Source: a virus
Length of the DNA stretch: 42,124 nucleotides
Strand: one strand, 5' to 3'
IMG/VR virus record: IMGVR_UViG_2124908038_000006
Coordinates: 1 to 42,124 of that record
The position numbers and the translations under genes are program-made. Numbering within the stretch: position 1 is the first letter of the stretch; each line of letters opens with the position of its first letter. The notes under the pieces were generated by a model. The model had not been told where the DNA came from. It ran no database searches and saw only the letters and a list, made by a program, of their open reading frames with translations. This document shows positions 32,896 to 40,882 of the stretch, one piece after another.

Positions 32896-33456
32896 CTACC
32901 TCTTTTTAGTTGCTCCAGAAGATTTCTTAGGGCCTTTTTTCGAAGTCGACGCAGACTTGGTCACCGATCCGCCATCATCCGGAAGCCACATGTGCGGCTT
33001 GCCATCGTCATCTTTCTGCTGTATGACGGTGTTCTCAGGCTGTGGATCGCCATCGGCGTTCTTGCCCATGCGAATGCCGAACTTGACTCGGACCTTGGTT
33101 CCAGCAAAGTCTTCAGTTTCGTAGGCGTCGTCGTCGTCGAGTTCGACTCCCGCCGCGGCGCAAAGGTCAGCTATCTCGTCGGCAGCACGCGTATCGCTGT
33201 CTCGGTAGCTACCGTGCTCAGGCAGAAGCTGAATTATCCTATGTATGGTCTTTCGGCCTTGGGTCGTTCGCCCGGTCTTTTCGTCGTCCGGACCATCGAG
33301 AACGACCATGGGAAAAGCGTGAATGACGCAGGGGCTGTTCTCGCTTTCTTTGATTGATACTTCGCCTATTTCGACTACGTAATCGCCCTTGGGCAACGTG
33401 AAATCTTGCGCCTTGACGCCAGTTGAAGCATGCGCTCCAGGAACTTTCGCTTTCAT
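32896..33456 (-). CDS. Candidate single-stranded DNA-binding-like protein (DUF669-like)
   Basis: GGAGAAAAG precedes the ATG at 33456, giving 186 residues. A beta-rich core (about 20-130, with strands such as KGDYVVEIGEVSIKE and GTKVRVKFGIRMGK) could be an OB-type fold. The C-terminus is flexible and ends in a Lys/Ser/Thr-rich basic tail. Proteins like this often accompany Sak4-type recombinases. The usual acidic C-terminal tip of SSB is absent. The call is inference from fold impression and neighbours. Confidence 0.45.
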   Translation of the reverse strand: MKAKVPGAHASTGVKAQDFTLPKGDYVVEIGEVSIKESENSPCVIHAFPMVVLDGPDDEKTGRTTQGRKTIHRIIQLLPEHGSYRDSDTRAADEIADLCAAAGVELDDDDAYETEDFAGTKVRVKFGIRMGKNADGDPQPENTVIQQKDDDGKPHMWLPDDGGSVTKSASTSKKGPKKSSGATKKR

Positions 33457-33510
33457 CTTTTCTCCTTCGATCTTTTTGGTTCCAAGCAGAAACAAATTTT
33501 TTACTTAGCT

Positions 33511-33780
33511 CTAGAAACCTTTAGAAACCTTCGCTCTTTCAGCGTCGCGAGCTTCGATAATTCGCATCGCTGCATCGAGAGCGATGTCGATGCCGTAAAG
33601 CGCCAAGGCCTTGTCGATCTTCGCCAGCTCCGTAGCGAGGGCCTTGCGGGCTTTCTTGACGTTCGAGGCGAGCTGGATCTTCCGTGCGAGAACTATCGCC
33701 TCATTTACGTTGTCGAGATCGATAGACAGAAGCAAGCGATCGAGCTTGTCAATCTGCCTCGGATTCAAGTTCGTACCCAT
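33511..33780 (-). CDS. Helical hypothetical protein, 89 aa
   Basis: An almost fully helical, Ala/Leu/Lys-rich protein with regular charge spacing, preceded by a strong AAAGGAGAAAGGA ribosome site. It follows the only larger gap (123 bases) in the minus-strand operon, which may hold a secondary promoter (a TATACT box is visible but no good -35). Function unknown. Confidence 0.6.
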   Translation of the reverse strand: MGTNLNPRQIDKLDRLLLSIDLDNVNEAIVLARKIQLASNVKKARKALATELAKIDKALALYGIDIALDAAMRIIEARDAERAKVSKGF

Positions 33781-33903
33781 TCCTTTCTCCTTTGCGCTTT
33801 ATAGGGGCGCTACCCTAAGATACGTTGGATAAAATCGATAGCGTTTGGTAAAAATCTTACTTTGTCAGTATACACCTTTGTATGCCGTAGCGAGCAAGCG
33901 TAT

Positions 33904-34734
33904 TCACTTATTCTTGACCAATTTCTTTGCGTAATATTTTTCAAACTTAGCATATGAAGGGTCTTCGTGGGCTTCAAGCGGAATGCCCTTTCGCGATCCT
34001 GTGAACTCAACTCCGCGAGATTGGCATGGAGTAAGCCAAAAACTCGTCGAGTTATCTTTATTTCGCTCAATGTAATGTAAATAAATCTCGTCGAAAAAAT
34101 GCGGAAGTCTATTTCCAAGTGCTTGACCGACCATGGATGGAGCTTGATATCTTCGTTGCATGTCGTCTTGCTTGTCAGCGAGCTCGGCGGTCATAACAAC
34201 ATTCATTGGCAACGTCTTTACGAGATCAATGATTGAGAAAAAACGCTGCATAATGAGATTATAATCTTGTAACTGTAATGTTTCCATCTTCTTTCCAGCT
34301 TTGTCCGTATGCGTATCTTCAACGGTGATCTCGTTCGCAAAAAGATCACAAAAGCTCGTTCCGCTGTCGATGATAAAGGTCTTTGGCTCATAACCATAAG
34401 ACTCGATCTCTTTCCACATGTTTCCCTTTTTGTACTTCAGTTCGAGAACAAGCTGACGCAAATCTTGCCATGAGCATAATTCGTCTTCGCCTGTGTCCTC
34501 GGTCCAACGAACAAAGGGAAACACGCATGGATCGACTTTGCAATTTACCGGAACGTCGGAAGCAAGTCCAGCATCGGAATTAGCTATGACTGGATCGGGA
34601 AAAGTCAGGGCAAAATGGGTCTTGCCAACTTTCGAATATCCAACACTTAGTACTCGGACATAAGGCGAGGATTGCTCCGACATTCCTTGTGTATAGCGAT
34701 GGATAGCTTTTGTTTCGGCTTTTTTAGTTGGCAT
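33904..34734 (-). CDS. Sak4-like RecA-fold ATPase (recombinase/annealing helper)
   Basis: The ATG at 34734 has GGAGG in front and gives 276 residues. Walker A is GYSKVGKT (32-39), and Walker B follows as KTFIIDSGTS near residue 120. The size and motif set match AAA_24/Sak4-type phage ATPases, which promote single-strand annealing together with an SSB. The gene overlaps the end of the radical SAM gene by 11 bases. The nuclease partners are the Cas4-like gene (36173) or YqaJ (39848). Confidence 0.78.
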   Translation of the reverse strand: MPTKKAETKAIHRYTQGMSEQSSPYVRVLSVGYSKVGKTHFALTFPDPVIANSDAGLASDVPVNCKVDPCVFPFVRWTEDTGEDELCSWQDLRQLVLELKYKKGNMWKEIESYGYEPKTFIIDSGTSFCDLFANEITVEDTHTDKAGKKMETLQLQDYNLIMQRFFSIIDLVKTLPMNVVMTAELADKQDDMQRRYQAPSMVGQALGNRLPHFFDEIYLHYIERNKDNSTSFWLTPCQSRGVEFTGSRKGIPLEAHEDPSYAKFEKYYAKKLVKNK

Positions 34735-35710
34735 TTTTTCCTCCGTAGTACGAGTTTGCTTTCCAATGTAGTCTTTTTGAAAAGAATTGATTGTAGTAAT
34801 CTCTCTGATACCAGTAATCAGTTCCAGGATCATCGCGGAAGTTAACCTTTCCGCGAAAACCGATACCAGTATAAGCAATAGGACAAGTATCGCATGGATA
34901 ATGGTAAACACCGTGATCTTGATCTATTCTACGTGATTTTATCTTTTCGTTGTTATACAATTCAACTAAGCTATTGTTAAAATCAACCGTTCCGTATGAT
35001 CCTACCATTTCGTTTACGGCTTTATCGCAATAGGCACATATTGCTAGTTGCCCATTCCAGCGAATGACCATAAAGTTATTGTCGAAGTATTGACAGGGCT
35101 CCGTCCGCATGATGTTTGCGTTTTCTCCCATAAGCGCATCCCCGACGACAACGAAGTCAATGTCGGTGTTCGATAGCCAATACTGAACGTACCGCTCGAT
35201 TTCACCGTAGTCTTGGCCCCGTCGGCATATCTTGACGGCAAGTTCGGTCTTTGAAGCAAGTTCTGATTTGAGTTCAAAGAGTTTTCTAAGATTACGTTTG
35301 ATGATCTCTTCATTCGAACCCGGACGTGCCTTTGAAATGTTGCCGCTATTGAATAGGCCGTCAAGCGAGACGATGAGCTGATAGCAACCGGAATTGGGTT
35401 TGAGCAATTCGCATAAGACATCTTCTCTCCAAATGGTCAAGTTTGTCGTGACATAGAAACGACGCTTTTTTTCATTTAGATATTGCATCATTTCTAAATA
35501 TCTAGAATGCAAAAATGGCTCTCCATTGGCCCAAGGAATGATAGTACTATCCGGAGATTCGATGGTTGCGCGATCGATGATAGACTTAAAAAAGTCTACG
35601 TCAATATCGCCTACGGGAAACTTTCCGGTATTGTCAACTGACGGGCAATAACGACATTGGAGATTGCAGCGATTCGTAGCCTCAATAATAATTTGCTTTG
35701 GCTTAGTCAT
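34724..35710 (-). CDS. Radical SAM enzyme with SPASM-like C-terminus
   Basis: The preferred ATG at 35710 gives 328 residues. The CxxxCxxC iron-sulfur motif is at C15, C19 and C22 (TNRCNLQCRYCP). A GEP motif (NGEPF, near 68) and the barrel strands of a SAM radical fold follow. The C-terminal third has five further cysteines (TEPCQYF, CAYC, CDTC), as expected of a SPASM or twitch domain with auxiliary clusters. SPASM enzymes modify peptides, proteins or sugars, but the substrate here is not visible and no precursor peptide gene was found nearby. It overlaps genes on both sides, so it belongs to the recombination operon. Confidence 0.82.
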   Translation of the reverse strand: MTKPKQIIIEATNRCNLQCRYCPSVDNTGKFPVGDIDVDFFKSIIDRATIESPDSTIIPWANGEPFLHSRYLEMMQYLNEKKRRFYVTTNLTIWREDVLCELLKPNSGCYQLIVSLDGLFNSGNISKARPGSNEEIIKRNLRKLFELKSELASKTELAVKICRRGQDYGEIERYVQYWLSNTDIDFVVVGDALMGENANIMRTEPCQYFDNNFMVIRWNGQLAICAYCDKAVNEMVGSYGTVDFNNSLVELYNNEKIKSRRIDQDHGVYHYPCDTCPIAYTGIGFRGKVNFRDDPGTDYWYQRDYYNQFFSKRLHWKANSYYGGKNAN

Positions 35711-35969
35711 CACAATATTCCTCCTCATCTTGTTCGAGTAATTGCATTTCTTTCTTCAAGTCCTCGGCCCAAGATTCAAGCTTAGAGCTATGATCTTCGT
35801 CGAGCTCGATGCCTTCCTCTTCGAGTCTAAGCTTGAAATGTAAAATATCAAAATGAAACTGGTCTACGATCTCGAACTTTTTACTGCGATAATAGCTCTT
35901 GACGTCCTCCTCGGCTAAGTTTGCCTTTTGGGCAATAATTTTATCCAAGTCTTTTATTTCATTGAACAT
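35703..35969 (-). CDS. Acidic helical protein, 88 aa
   Basis: A strongly acidic helical protein with an EEEYCDD end and no recognised domain. Its stop lies within the start region of the radical SAM gene (8-bp overlap), and AAAGGAGTAGGAA precedes its ATG. Possible roles are DNA mimicry or a partner peptide for the SAM enzyme; neither is supported by a motif. Confidence 0.6.
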   Translation of the reverse strand: MFNEIKDLDKIIAQKANLAEEDVKSYYRSKKFEIVDQFHFDILHFKLRLEEEGIELDEDHSSKLESWAEDLKKEMQLLEQDEEEYCDD

Positions 35970-36171
35970 TTCCTACTCCTTTCTTAGCTTCGGTAACTTG
36001 CCAAGAATAGATCGCTCGGACAAGTGAATCGCGTTCGATCACGTTTCTTCGATATGCGCTGAAGAAAAGTTTCAGCAAGCCAAAGTTGACTTTGTCGACA
36101 TTTTGTTTTTGAAGCATTAACTTTTCCATAAACTTAGGACATTTGAAATACGATTGGCAAAGAGTTTTCAT
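35959..36171 (-). CDS. Small basic hypothetical protein, 70 aa
   Basis: The start has GGAGG five bases upstream and the end overlaps the next gene by 11 bases. Two Cys lie in the N-terminus (about 5 and 11). The rest is helical and basic. No family seen. Confidence 0.6.
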   Translation of the reverse strand: MKTLCQSYFKCPKFMEKLMLQKQNVDKVNFGLLKLFFSAYRRNVIERDSLVRAIYSWQVTEAKKGVGNVQ

Positions 36172-36172
36172 T

Positions 36173-37123
36173 TCAACCTCCAGCTATAATATCATCCACG
36201 GGCTCGACGATATCTTGAATCTTGAACTTTCCGGGGCGTTTACGAAATCCGGGAAGAAGCTTAGTTTTAGCATCAAGTTTCGACCGACAAATGTCTGCGA
36301 ATTCACAGGGGCGATTATACGCGTTACAGTAGTACGAATTACGAGAAAATATTGCCGGATCATGACCAGAATAGACCGCGCGCATTTTCTGCGTAATCTC
36401 CGTTGCTTTTTGTGCCATGGATCGCGCGAAAAAAGCAATGTCTTCCGGTTCACGATAAACAAAGTCGCCACGATGATTTGTTATTTTGCTCGCATCTTTA
36501 CTATTAGAAGACAAAAATGTAATGTCGGGAACGACAGCAGTTACTTTGCGCTTGTACTGCTTTTCCGCACCCCACCAATATCCTGTAACTTGATCGCCGT
36601 ATTGAATATTGATAAGAGTTGACTTGATTGACCAAGATGAGGTTTTGGTTTCGAAGATCAAGCAATTATCATACTTGTCTTCAGCAATCATGTCGATTCG
36701 CATTGTAAAATGCCAGCTTGGCCGACCGGGAAAAGGTACCTTTATTGCTCGCTCAACGTCGATTATGTTTAAGTTTTTCAAGTCGCTTTTACCCCAATCA
36801 TTGATCCATGAGGCTAGCATAGCCGGCGTTCGATCAAGGGCCGAAAGATATTCTTCCTGGCTTTCAAACTCGAGTTTATGAAATTTGATTTCTGCTCGTA
36901 CTAAATCGATTGCTTTCTTTTCGTTTTCAGTCCGATAAAATTGAGCTTTGCCAGCATGAAATGCACCTCCGGCAATCAATGGCGTCGCAACGAACTTAGG
37001 CTCAAGTCTAGGCGGGCCGAAGCGTATATACGCCTTTCTTTCGCAACATTGATATAGGTTATAAAAATGAAACCCCGACGCGGAACTAGATCGCTCTGGC
37101 TTTTGATCCGGATTCTTGATCAT
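36173..37123 (-). CDS. Cas4-like PD-(D/E)XK nuclease with Fe-S cysteines
   Basis: The 316-residue protein has the nuclease core RIDMIAEDKYDN then FETKTS (Asp near 145, Glu-x-Lys near 160), as in the Cas4/AddB/RecB nuclease superfamily. A Cys pair near the N-terminus (residues 26-27) and two or three Cys near the C-terminus (YCNAYNRPCEFADIC) are placed as in Cas4-type 4Fe-4S binding. It probably resects DNA ends to make 3' single strands for the Sak4-like ATPase. It overlaps the upstream gene (ATGA). No CRISPR array or other cas gene is present, so a CRISPR role is not suggested. Confidence 0.8.
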   Translation of the reverse strand: MIKNPDQKPERSSSASGFHFYNLYQCCERKAYIRFGPPRLEPKFVATPLIAGGAFHAGKAQFYRTENEKKAIDLVRAEIKFHKLEFESQEEYLSALDRTPAMLASWINDWGKSDLKNLNIIDVERAIKVPFPGRPSWHFTMRIDMIAEDKYDNCLIFETKTSSWSIKSTLINIQYGDQVTGYWWGAEKQYKRKVTAVVPDITFLSSNSKDASKITNHRGDFVYREPEDIAFFARSMAQKATEITQKMRAVYSGHDPAIFSRNSYYCNAYNRPCEFADICRSKLDAKTKLLPGFRKRPGKFKIQDIVEPVDDIIAGG

Positions 37124-37374
37124 CTATCGACCCAACTTTCTTTCCACTTGGACTTATCAACGTCAGGATTAACCGGGCCCAAAAGTACATAGCCTCGACC
37201 ATATTCGCTTCCGCGCCATTTTAGATCGAAAGGCTTTTTCTCGCTACCTTTGATCTCAGGCTTTACGCCCCAAGCCCAAGCTACGCCATCAGGATTGAAA
37301 CAAGCGCCAATGATGTTTGACGGAAGATTTGAAAAGTCCGGGTTCCAGATCGGTTTCGATTTAGCTTTAGACAT
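37120..37374 (-). CDS. Hypothetical protein, 84 aa
   Basis: A Trp/Gly/Pro-rich small protein with no motif recognised. It is linked to genes on both sides by TAATG and ATGA junctions. Its regular place in front of the nuclease gene may point to a helper role. Confidence 0.55.
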   Translation of the reverse strand: MSKAKSKPIWNPDFSNLPSNIIGACFNPDGVAWAWGVKPEIKGSEKKPFDLKWRGSEYGRGYVLLGPVNPDVDKSKWKESWVDR

Positions 37375-37637
37375 TATTTGCGCCTTTCGGCGAGCATGGC
37401 GTCAGCCAACCGATACGAATATTCCGCGATGACATCAGCCGAATCACTATGGATGTTGAAGTATTTAGCAACTGCTACAAGTGCTTGTGCTGCGAAGTAG
37501 TCACGTAAAGTCATTCCAGGTGCGTGCTCGATCCATTCGACACGGCCATCGGGCAATGACGTTGGGGTTGCTCCTCCATACCCATTTACGCCCACAATTC
37601 CCGGATACGCCGGCTCACGATTTACTTTATCGTTCAT
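37374..37637 (-). CDS. Conserved-type small phage protein, 87 aa
   Basis: The C-terminal half (GMTLRDYFAAQAL to DAMLAERRK) matches the general pattern of a common phage/prophage protein of unknown function. The N-terminus is Gly/Pro-rich. AGG-type ribosome site and an 11-bp overlap with the upstream gene are seen. Confidence 0.6.
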   Translation of the reverse strand: MNDKVNREPAYPGIVGVNGYGGATPTSLPDGRVEWIEHAPGMTLRDYFAAQALVAVAKYFNIHSDSADVIAEYSYRLADAMLAERRK

Positions 37638-38766
37638 ATTTAGCCTCCAGCTTTGAGCTTGCTTCGATTAACGCTTTACGATGCGCATTAGATATTTCAA
37701 TTATCTTCAACATTGCGTTGTATGCCCATCGATCGGAAGATATTAGATTTTTGCTCGAGCCTATGTCAGACGAAAGACATGTAGGCATTGTCACAGATTC
37801 TAAGGAAGCTTTATAAAACAAAGCACAAGATTCAATAAGCATAATAAATCGGTCTTTGCGATATTCGCCTTCCATATAGTTATTAACTAAATAAAGCATC
37901 TGAATCGCATAGCCGAGCGAAGTTAGGTTCGTTTGCAATTTCATTCCTGAATAGTCAAGGATAAGCGCGTTTTCGGCCGCGGCAATATTTTGATCTATAT
38001 GCCAATTTTCAAAGGATACTTTGTATTTTCCATCGAGCTGCAATTCAGCCGCGGGCGCGCGCAAAAGCGGCGATACGTATTCTGTTCCGAGCCATCCGCA
38101 ACAATCTATGCCAAGATAGATACGTTTAGTTTCCGAGTTCCCGCAACACATATCAGCAAAGCTTAGCATAGCATTGGCGACAGAGCCTGCCTGAACTATC
38201 CAACGATGAACATCAGGGAAAAGAACGCGCAAAATATCATTGTAGGCTAAATCTGTCGAAGCGAAAAAAGACAAATATGGAAGATAAAAGTACATATTTT
38301 TTCGGTCGAAAATGGACTCTTCTGAATACCAGGATGGATCAGCAGTTACTGGAAGAACTAGAATCCAGTTTTTGGCATCGGAAGGAGACAAGTCACGTAG
38401 GATATCGTATTGTAATGGGTTCGAGTCCGCGACCATAACAACATCGGGCTTTCGATTTTCGACCAGCGATGCTCCGACTGCTGTCGGACCGCAAAATATT
38501 GCTATATTCGGATCTTTAGGTATATTCTTTACGATGTTCGTAACTGAAGGTCCGGAGCCGAGAACGACAATAGACTGTTTATCTTCGAGTTTTTCGCAAA
38601 GCTTCTCAATGCTTTGCGGAACAAAGTTAGCTTTAATCAACGCACGAGCATTCGTAAACCATGAAGCGAGAAAATGCCGCATAGCCTCTTCAGTTACTTC
38701 GCCCGCGTGCTCGTTCCAAGCGTTGATTGAAGCGTTTTCAGAATCAGTAAGCTTTCCGTTTTCCAT
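37627..38766 (-). CDS. DUF115 / MptE-like protein
   Basis: The ATG at 38766 gives 379 residues. A nucleotide- or sugar-binding motif VLGSGPS near residue 68 is followed by alternating strands and the phrase PDVVMVADSNPLQYD, as in DUF115 proteins. Those include 6-hydroxymethylpterin diphosphokinase MptE and the Maf-type factors that modify surface glycans. The C-terminal third is helical. What it modifies here is unknown: DNA base, phage glycan or host surface are possible. It is the first gene after the candidate terminator at 38852-38877 and presumably starts its own transcription unit. Confidence 0.65.
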   Translation of the reverse strand: MENGKLTDSENASINAWNEHAGEVTEEAMRHFLASWFTNARALIKANFVPQSIEKLCEKLEDKQSIVVLGSGPSVTNIVKNIPKDPNIAIFCGPTAVGASLVENRKPDVVMVADSNPLQYDILRDLSPSDAKNWILVLPVTADPSWYSEESIFDRKNMYFYLPYLSFFASTDLAYNDILRVLFPDVHRWIVQAGSVANAMLSFADMCCGNSETKRIYLGIDCCGWLGTEYVSPLLRAPAAELQLDGKYKVSFENWHIDQNIAAAENALILDYSGMKLQTNLTSLGYAIQMLYLVNNYMEGEYRKDRFIMLIESCALFYKASLESVTMPTCLSSDIGSSKNLISSDRWAYNAMLKIIEISNAHRKALIEASSKLEAKYER

Positions 38767-38851
38767 TATCGCATCCTTCCTTTCTCGTTTGCGTTTATGA
38801 TTCGTCGAGCATAAGCTACAGTTGACTCGGGCACATTTGTTATTCGGCCGC

Positions 38852-38877
38852 AATTATAAAACCAGAGCGCACGCTCT
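38852..38877 (-). terminator. Candidate intrinsic terminator after the lysozyme gene
   Basis: On the minus strand an inverted repeat AGAGCG-CGCTCT (38864-38877, the first base overlapping the stop codon) is followed by GGTTTTATAATT. The stem is short, with a 2- to 4-nt loop, and the U-tract is interrupted, so efficiency is uncertain. It coincides with the jump from GC-rich to AT-rich DNA. Confidence 0.5.
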
Positions 38878-39257
38878 CAGGTGCCGTATCGGCGATGCAG
38901 GTCCGCAAGGTAGCCGAGGGCGACCAGGGCGTTGTCGGTGGGGTTAAACACATCGAAGAGGCCCGGCGGATGCGGATAATATTTTCCGACAAGATAGTCC
39001 TGCCAGCGCTGGCTTATGGCGAAGAGTCCGCGTGCCCGCGAGCCATAGCAGTCGACCGGGCCGATAGCCTCCGCTTCGCCCCATGCACCGGTCTTATACC
39101 AGCCTGACTCTTCGATCTGGAGCGCGTCCGCTACCGAGCGCGGCACGCCGAGGCTTGCGGCTATGTCGAGGACCATGGCGTGGACGCCTGGGCTTATCGG
39201 CGCGGCGGTTAGGGTGGCGCAGGCGAGGGCCAGCGCGAGGGTGAGTGCTTGCTTCAT
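38877..39257 (-). CDS. Secreted SLT-type lysozyme/transglycosylase (endolysin candidate)
   Basis: The ATG at 39257 gives 126 residues with an N-terminal signal or signal-anchor sequence (1-19). The catalytic part shows IEESGW with Glu 49/50 as the acid, ARGLFAISQRW in the middle and a C-terminal phrase with DNALVALGYLADL. This is the order of motifs of SLT/goose-type lytic enzymes that cleave the glycan strand. It is shorter than most and could be a SAR- or Sec-exported endolysin. An alternative is a role in entry or host-surface remodelling. It overlaps the methyltransferase-like gene by four bases. Confidence 0.72.
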   Translation of the reverse strand: MKQALTLALALACATLTAAPISPGVHAMVLDIAASLGVPRSVADALQIEESGWYKTGAWGEAEAIGPVDCYGSRARGLFAISQRWQDYLVGKYYPHPPGLFDVFNPTDNALVALGYLADLHRRYGT

Positions 39258-39835
39258 AAACCCTTCCCCTCCGCCGCCAACGCGGCACGGGTGCCCCATT
39301 GGTCAGCCATCGCCGAAGCGATTCCAGGAAAGGTGCGCGAGCGCTCCCGCCAGCGGTCCGGGCTCGGGTGCATCTTGTGGATTCTAGCCTCGCGACCTTC
39401 GACGATATTTGACGGGCGAAGGGTTGGCAGATTCTTGAGCCATAAGCAGGTCGCCTTCGTCTCGCCGTGGCCGAACATCCACGGCTGGATGATCTGATCC
39501 GGCTTCCTGATTCGGCTCGATATGATGCTGATCGGATTCTCGATGGCGATCCGAGGGATTGGGGCGCCCATAAGCTCCCTGACGAAAATGAGGGCATCCA
39601 ATATCTGCGCCGGCCGATCCTTCATCCACCTGGCCCCGGATACGGCCAGGTAGGTGCAGGGCGGATGGGCGATCATAAGATCCCAATTATCCCCAAGGAT
39701 CTCCAGCACGTCCCCCACGATGTGCGGGCCCGGTCTTTCTGTGTCCAGGAGATCGCATGACCAGGCGTCGTGACCCTTCGCGGCGAAGGCATCGCGGACG
39801 ATGCCGGAGAACTCACAGGCTACCAGGACTTTCAT
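39254..39835 (-). CDS. DNA cytosine methyltransferase-like protein, 193 aa
   Basis: A SAM-binding opening (VACEFSGIVRDAF) is followed by DLLDTE, GDV, the PPC motif within AHPPCTYLAVSG and IENP. These are the core motifs of C5-methyltransferases, with Cys as nucleophile. The protein is half the usual length and no target-recognition domain is visible, so it may be a mini-enzyme, a methyl- or hydroxymethyl-type variant, or a decoy. Phages carry it widely. A GGAGGGGAAGGG ribosome site precedes the ATG. Confidence 0.75.
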   Translation of the reverse strand: MKVLVACEFSGIVRDAFAAKGHDAWSCDLLDTERPGPHIVGDVLEILGDNWDLMIAHPPCTYLAVSGARWMKDRPAQILDALIFVRELMGAPIPRIAIENPISIISSRIRKPDQIIQPWMFGHGETKATCLWLKNLPTLRPSNIVEGREARIHKMHPSPDRWRERSRTFPGIASAMADQWGTRAALAAEGKGL

Positions 39836-39847
39836 CCCTTCCCCTCC

Positions 39848-40882
39848 TTACCTAAACGTCTTGCCGTTGTACGAGGCAAGTTTCTTACCTTGAGTATCCC
39901 GAATAATCCACTTGTCCGCGCTCTCCTCGTCCTGCGTGGCCGCGAGCGTGTCCGCGTGGGCGATCATCTTGACTTTGAGGGCGTCGCGGGACTTAGCCGC
40001 GGCGGCGGACTCCTCGCCGATCTGCTTATGCTCGGCTATCCAGCGCGCGAGGTCGTCGTCCGCGATGATGATGCCGCGAGGCTCGGGACACAGGCGCTTA
40101 ACATCCGCGTAGGTCCGGGGCGGGGGCGGCGTGTCGCCGAGGACGTAGCGTGTCCACCACTCGCGGTAGTGCTCGAGCATAAGGGCTTGGAGCTTGGGGT
40201 TCGCGGGGATGCGGTATTGGTGGAAATAGCCCATCTCGGCAAGGACGCGGGCCCATACCTGCGGGTCGATGGCGTTAATATTCTCCTCGGTATCGATGTG
40301 CCAGCCGCCAAAGTCGTCGCGCCGCACTATGTATCCCATCTTCTCCCACTGGTCCGGCATCTCGGGGAACACGAGGACGGAGACTATGGCCTCGCTCGCG
40401 CCCGTGCAGAGCATTTGGTGCTGGACCTGGATCTGGTACTCGCGCGGGATTCGGTCGGTGCCGGGCTCGCCCCATTTCTCGCGGAAGGCGAAGGCGGTCG
40501 TGGTCTTGCCTTCGTGGAGGGTGCACGGCTTGTCTAAGTCGGGGTATAGTGTATACCCTGTAGGAAGGCGGTCATCGGACTCAGAGTAGATACCGTCCAC
40601 ATGGCAAGTAAGAAATTCCCTTTCATAGAATTGTTCACGAAAACCTATACCCCGATGGGTCGCCTCTTCGCTCAGGGCCACCACCGCATCCTCGAAGGCG
40701 GTGCCCCAGCGCAAGGGCGCGCCCTCTTTGAACTCGGGCGGGGTGTAGCCGTGCGCGGCGTTGTAGCCTTCTTGGCGCTCTTCCTGGAGGAGCTGCCAGG
40801 TCTCGAAGGGCGTGGCCCAGGCGGACATACCCAGGATCGACGCGCCGCGGCTGGTGCTGATGGCGCGGGGCTGGCTACCCAT
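39848..40882 (-). CDS. YqaJ-type recombination exonuclease
   Basis: The 344-residue protein shows the YqaJ nuclease layout. An early Gly/Ser-rich ASILGMSAWATPFETW is followed by a Glu in WGTAFEDAV (about 60-68), HVDGIY with Asp, HEGKTTT with the Glu-x-Lys pair, and YQIQVQHQML. This is a PD-(D/E)XK exonuclease fold, usually paired with a RecT-type annealase. The C-terminal third is helical. The window thus has two resection-type nucleases, and this GC-rich one may have come in with the right-end module. Start overlaps the RNA ligase stop by eight bases. Confidence 0.85.
   Translation of the reverse strand: MGSQPRAISTSRGASILGMSAWATPFETWQLLQEERQEGYNAAHGYTPPEFKEGAPLRWGTAFEDAVVALSEEATHRGIGFREQFYEREFLTCHVDGIYSESDDRLPTGYTLYPDLDKPCTLHEGKTTTAFAFREKWGEPGTDRIPREYQIQVQHQMLCTGASEAIVSVLVFPEMPDQWEKMGYIVRRDDFGGWHIDTEENINAIDPQVWARVLAEMGYFHQYRIPANPKLQALMLEHYREWWTRYVLGDTPPPPRTYADVKRLCPEPRGIIIADDDLARWIAEHKQIGEESAAAAKSRDALKVKMIAHADTLAATQDEESADKWIIRDTQGKKLASYNGKTFR

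Noticed and set aside
33802-33817. Small hairpin as terminator in the minus-strand operon
   Set aside because: A 5-bp stem without U-tract directly before a ribosome site is too weak to support termination.
39770-40537. 255-residue plus-strand frame
   Set aside because: It is a GC-rich antisense shadow of the YqaJ gene, whose motifs are clear.
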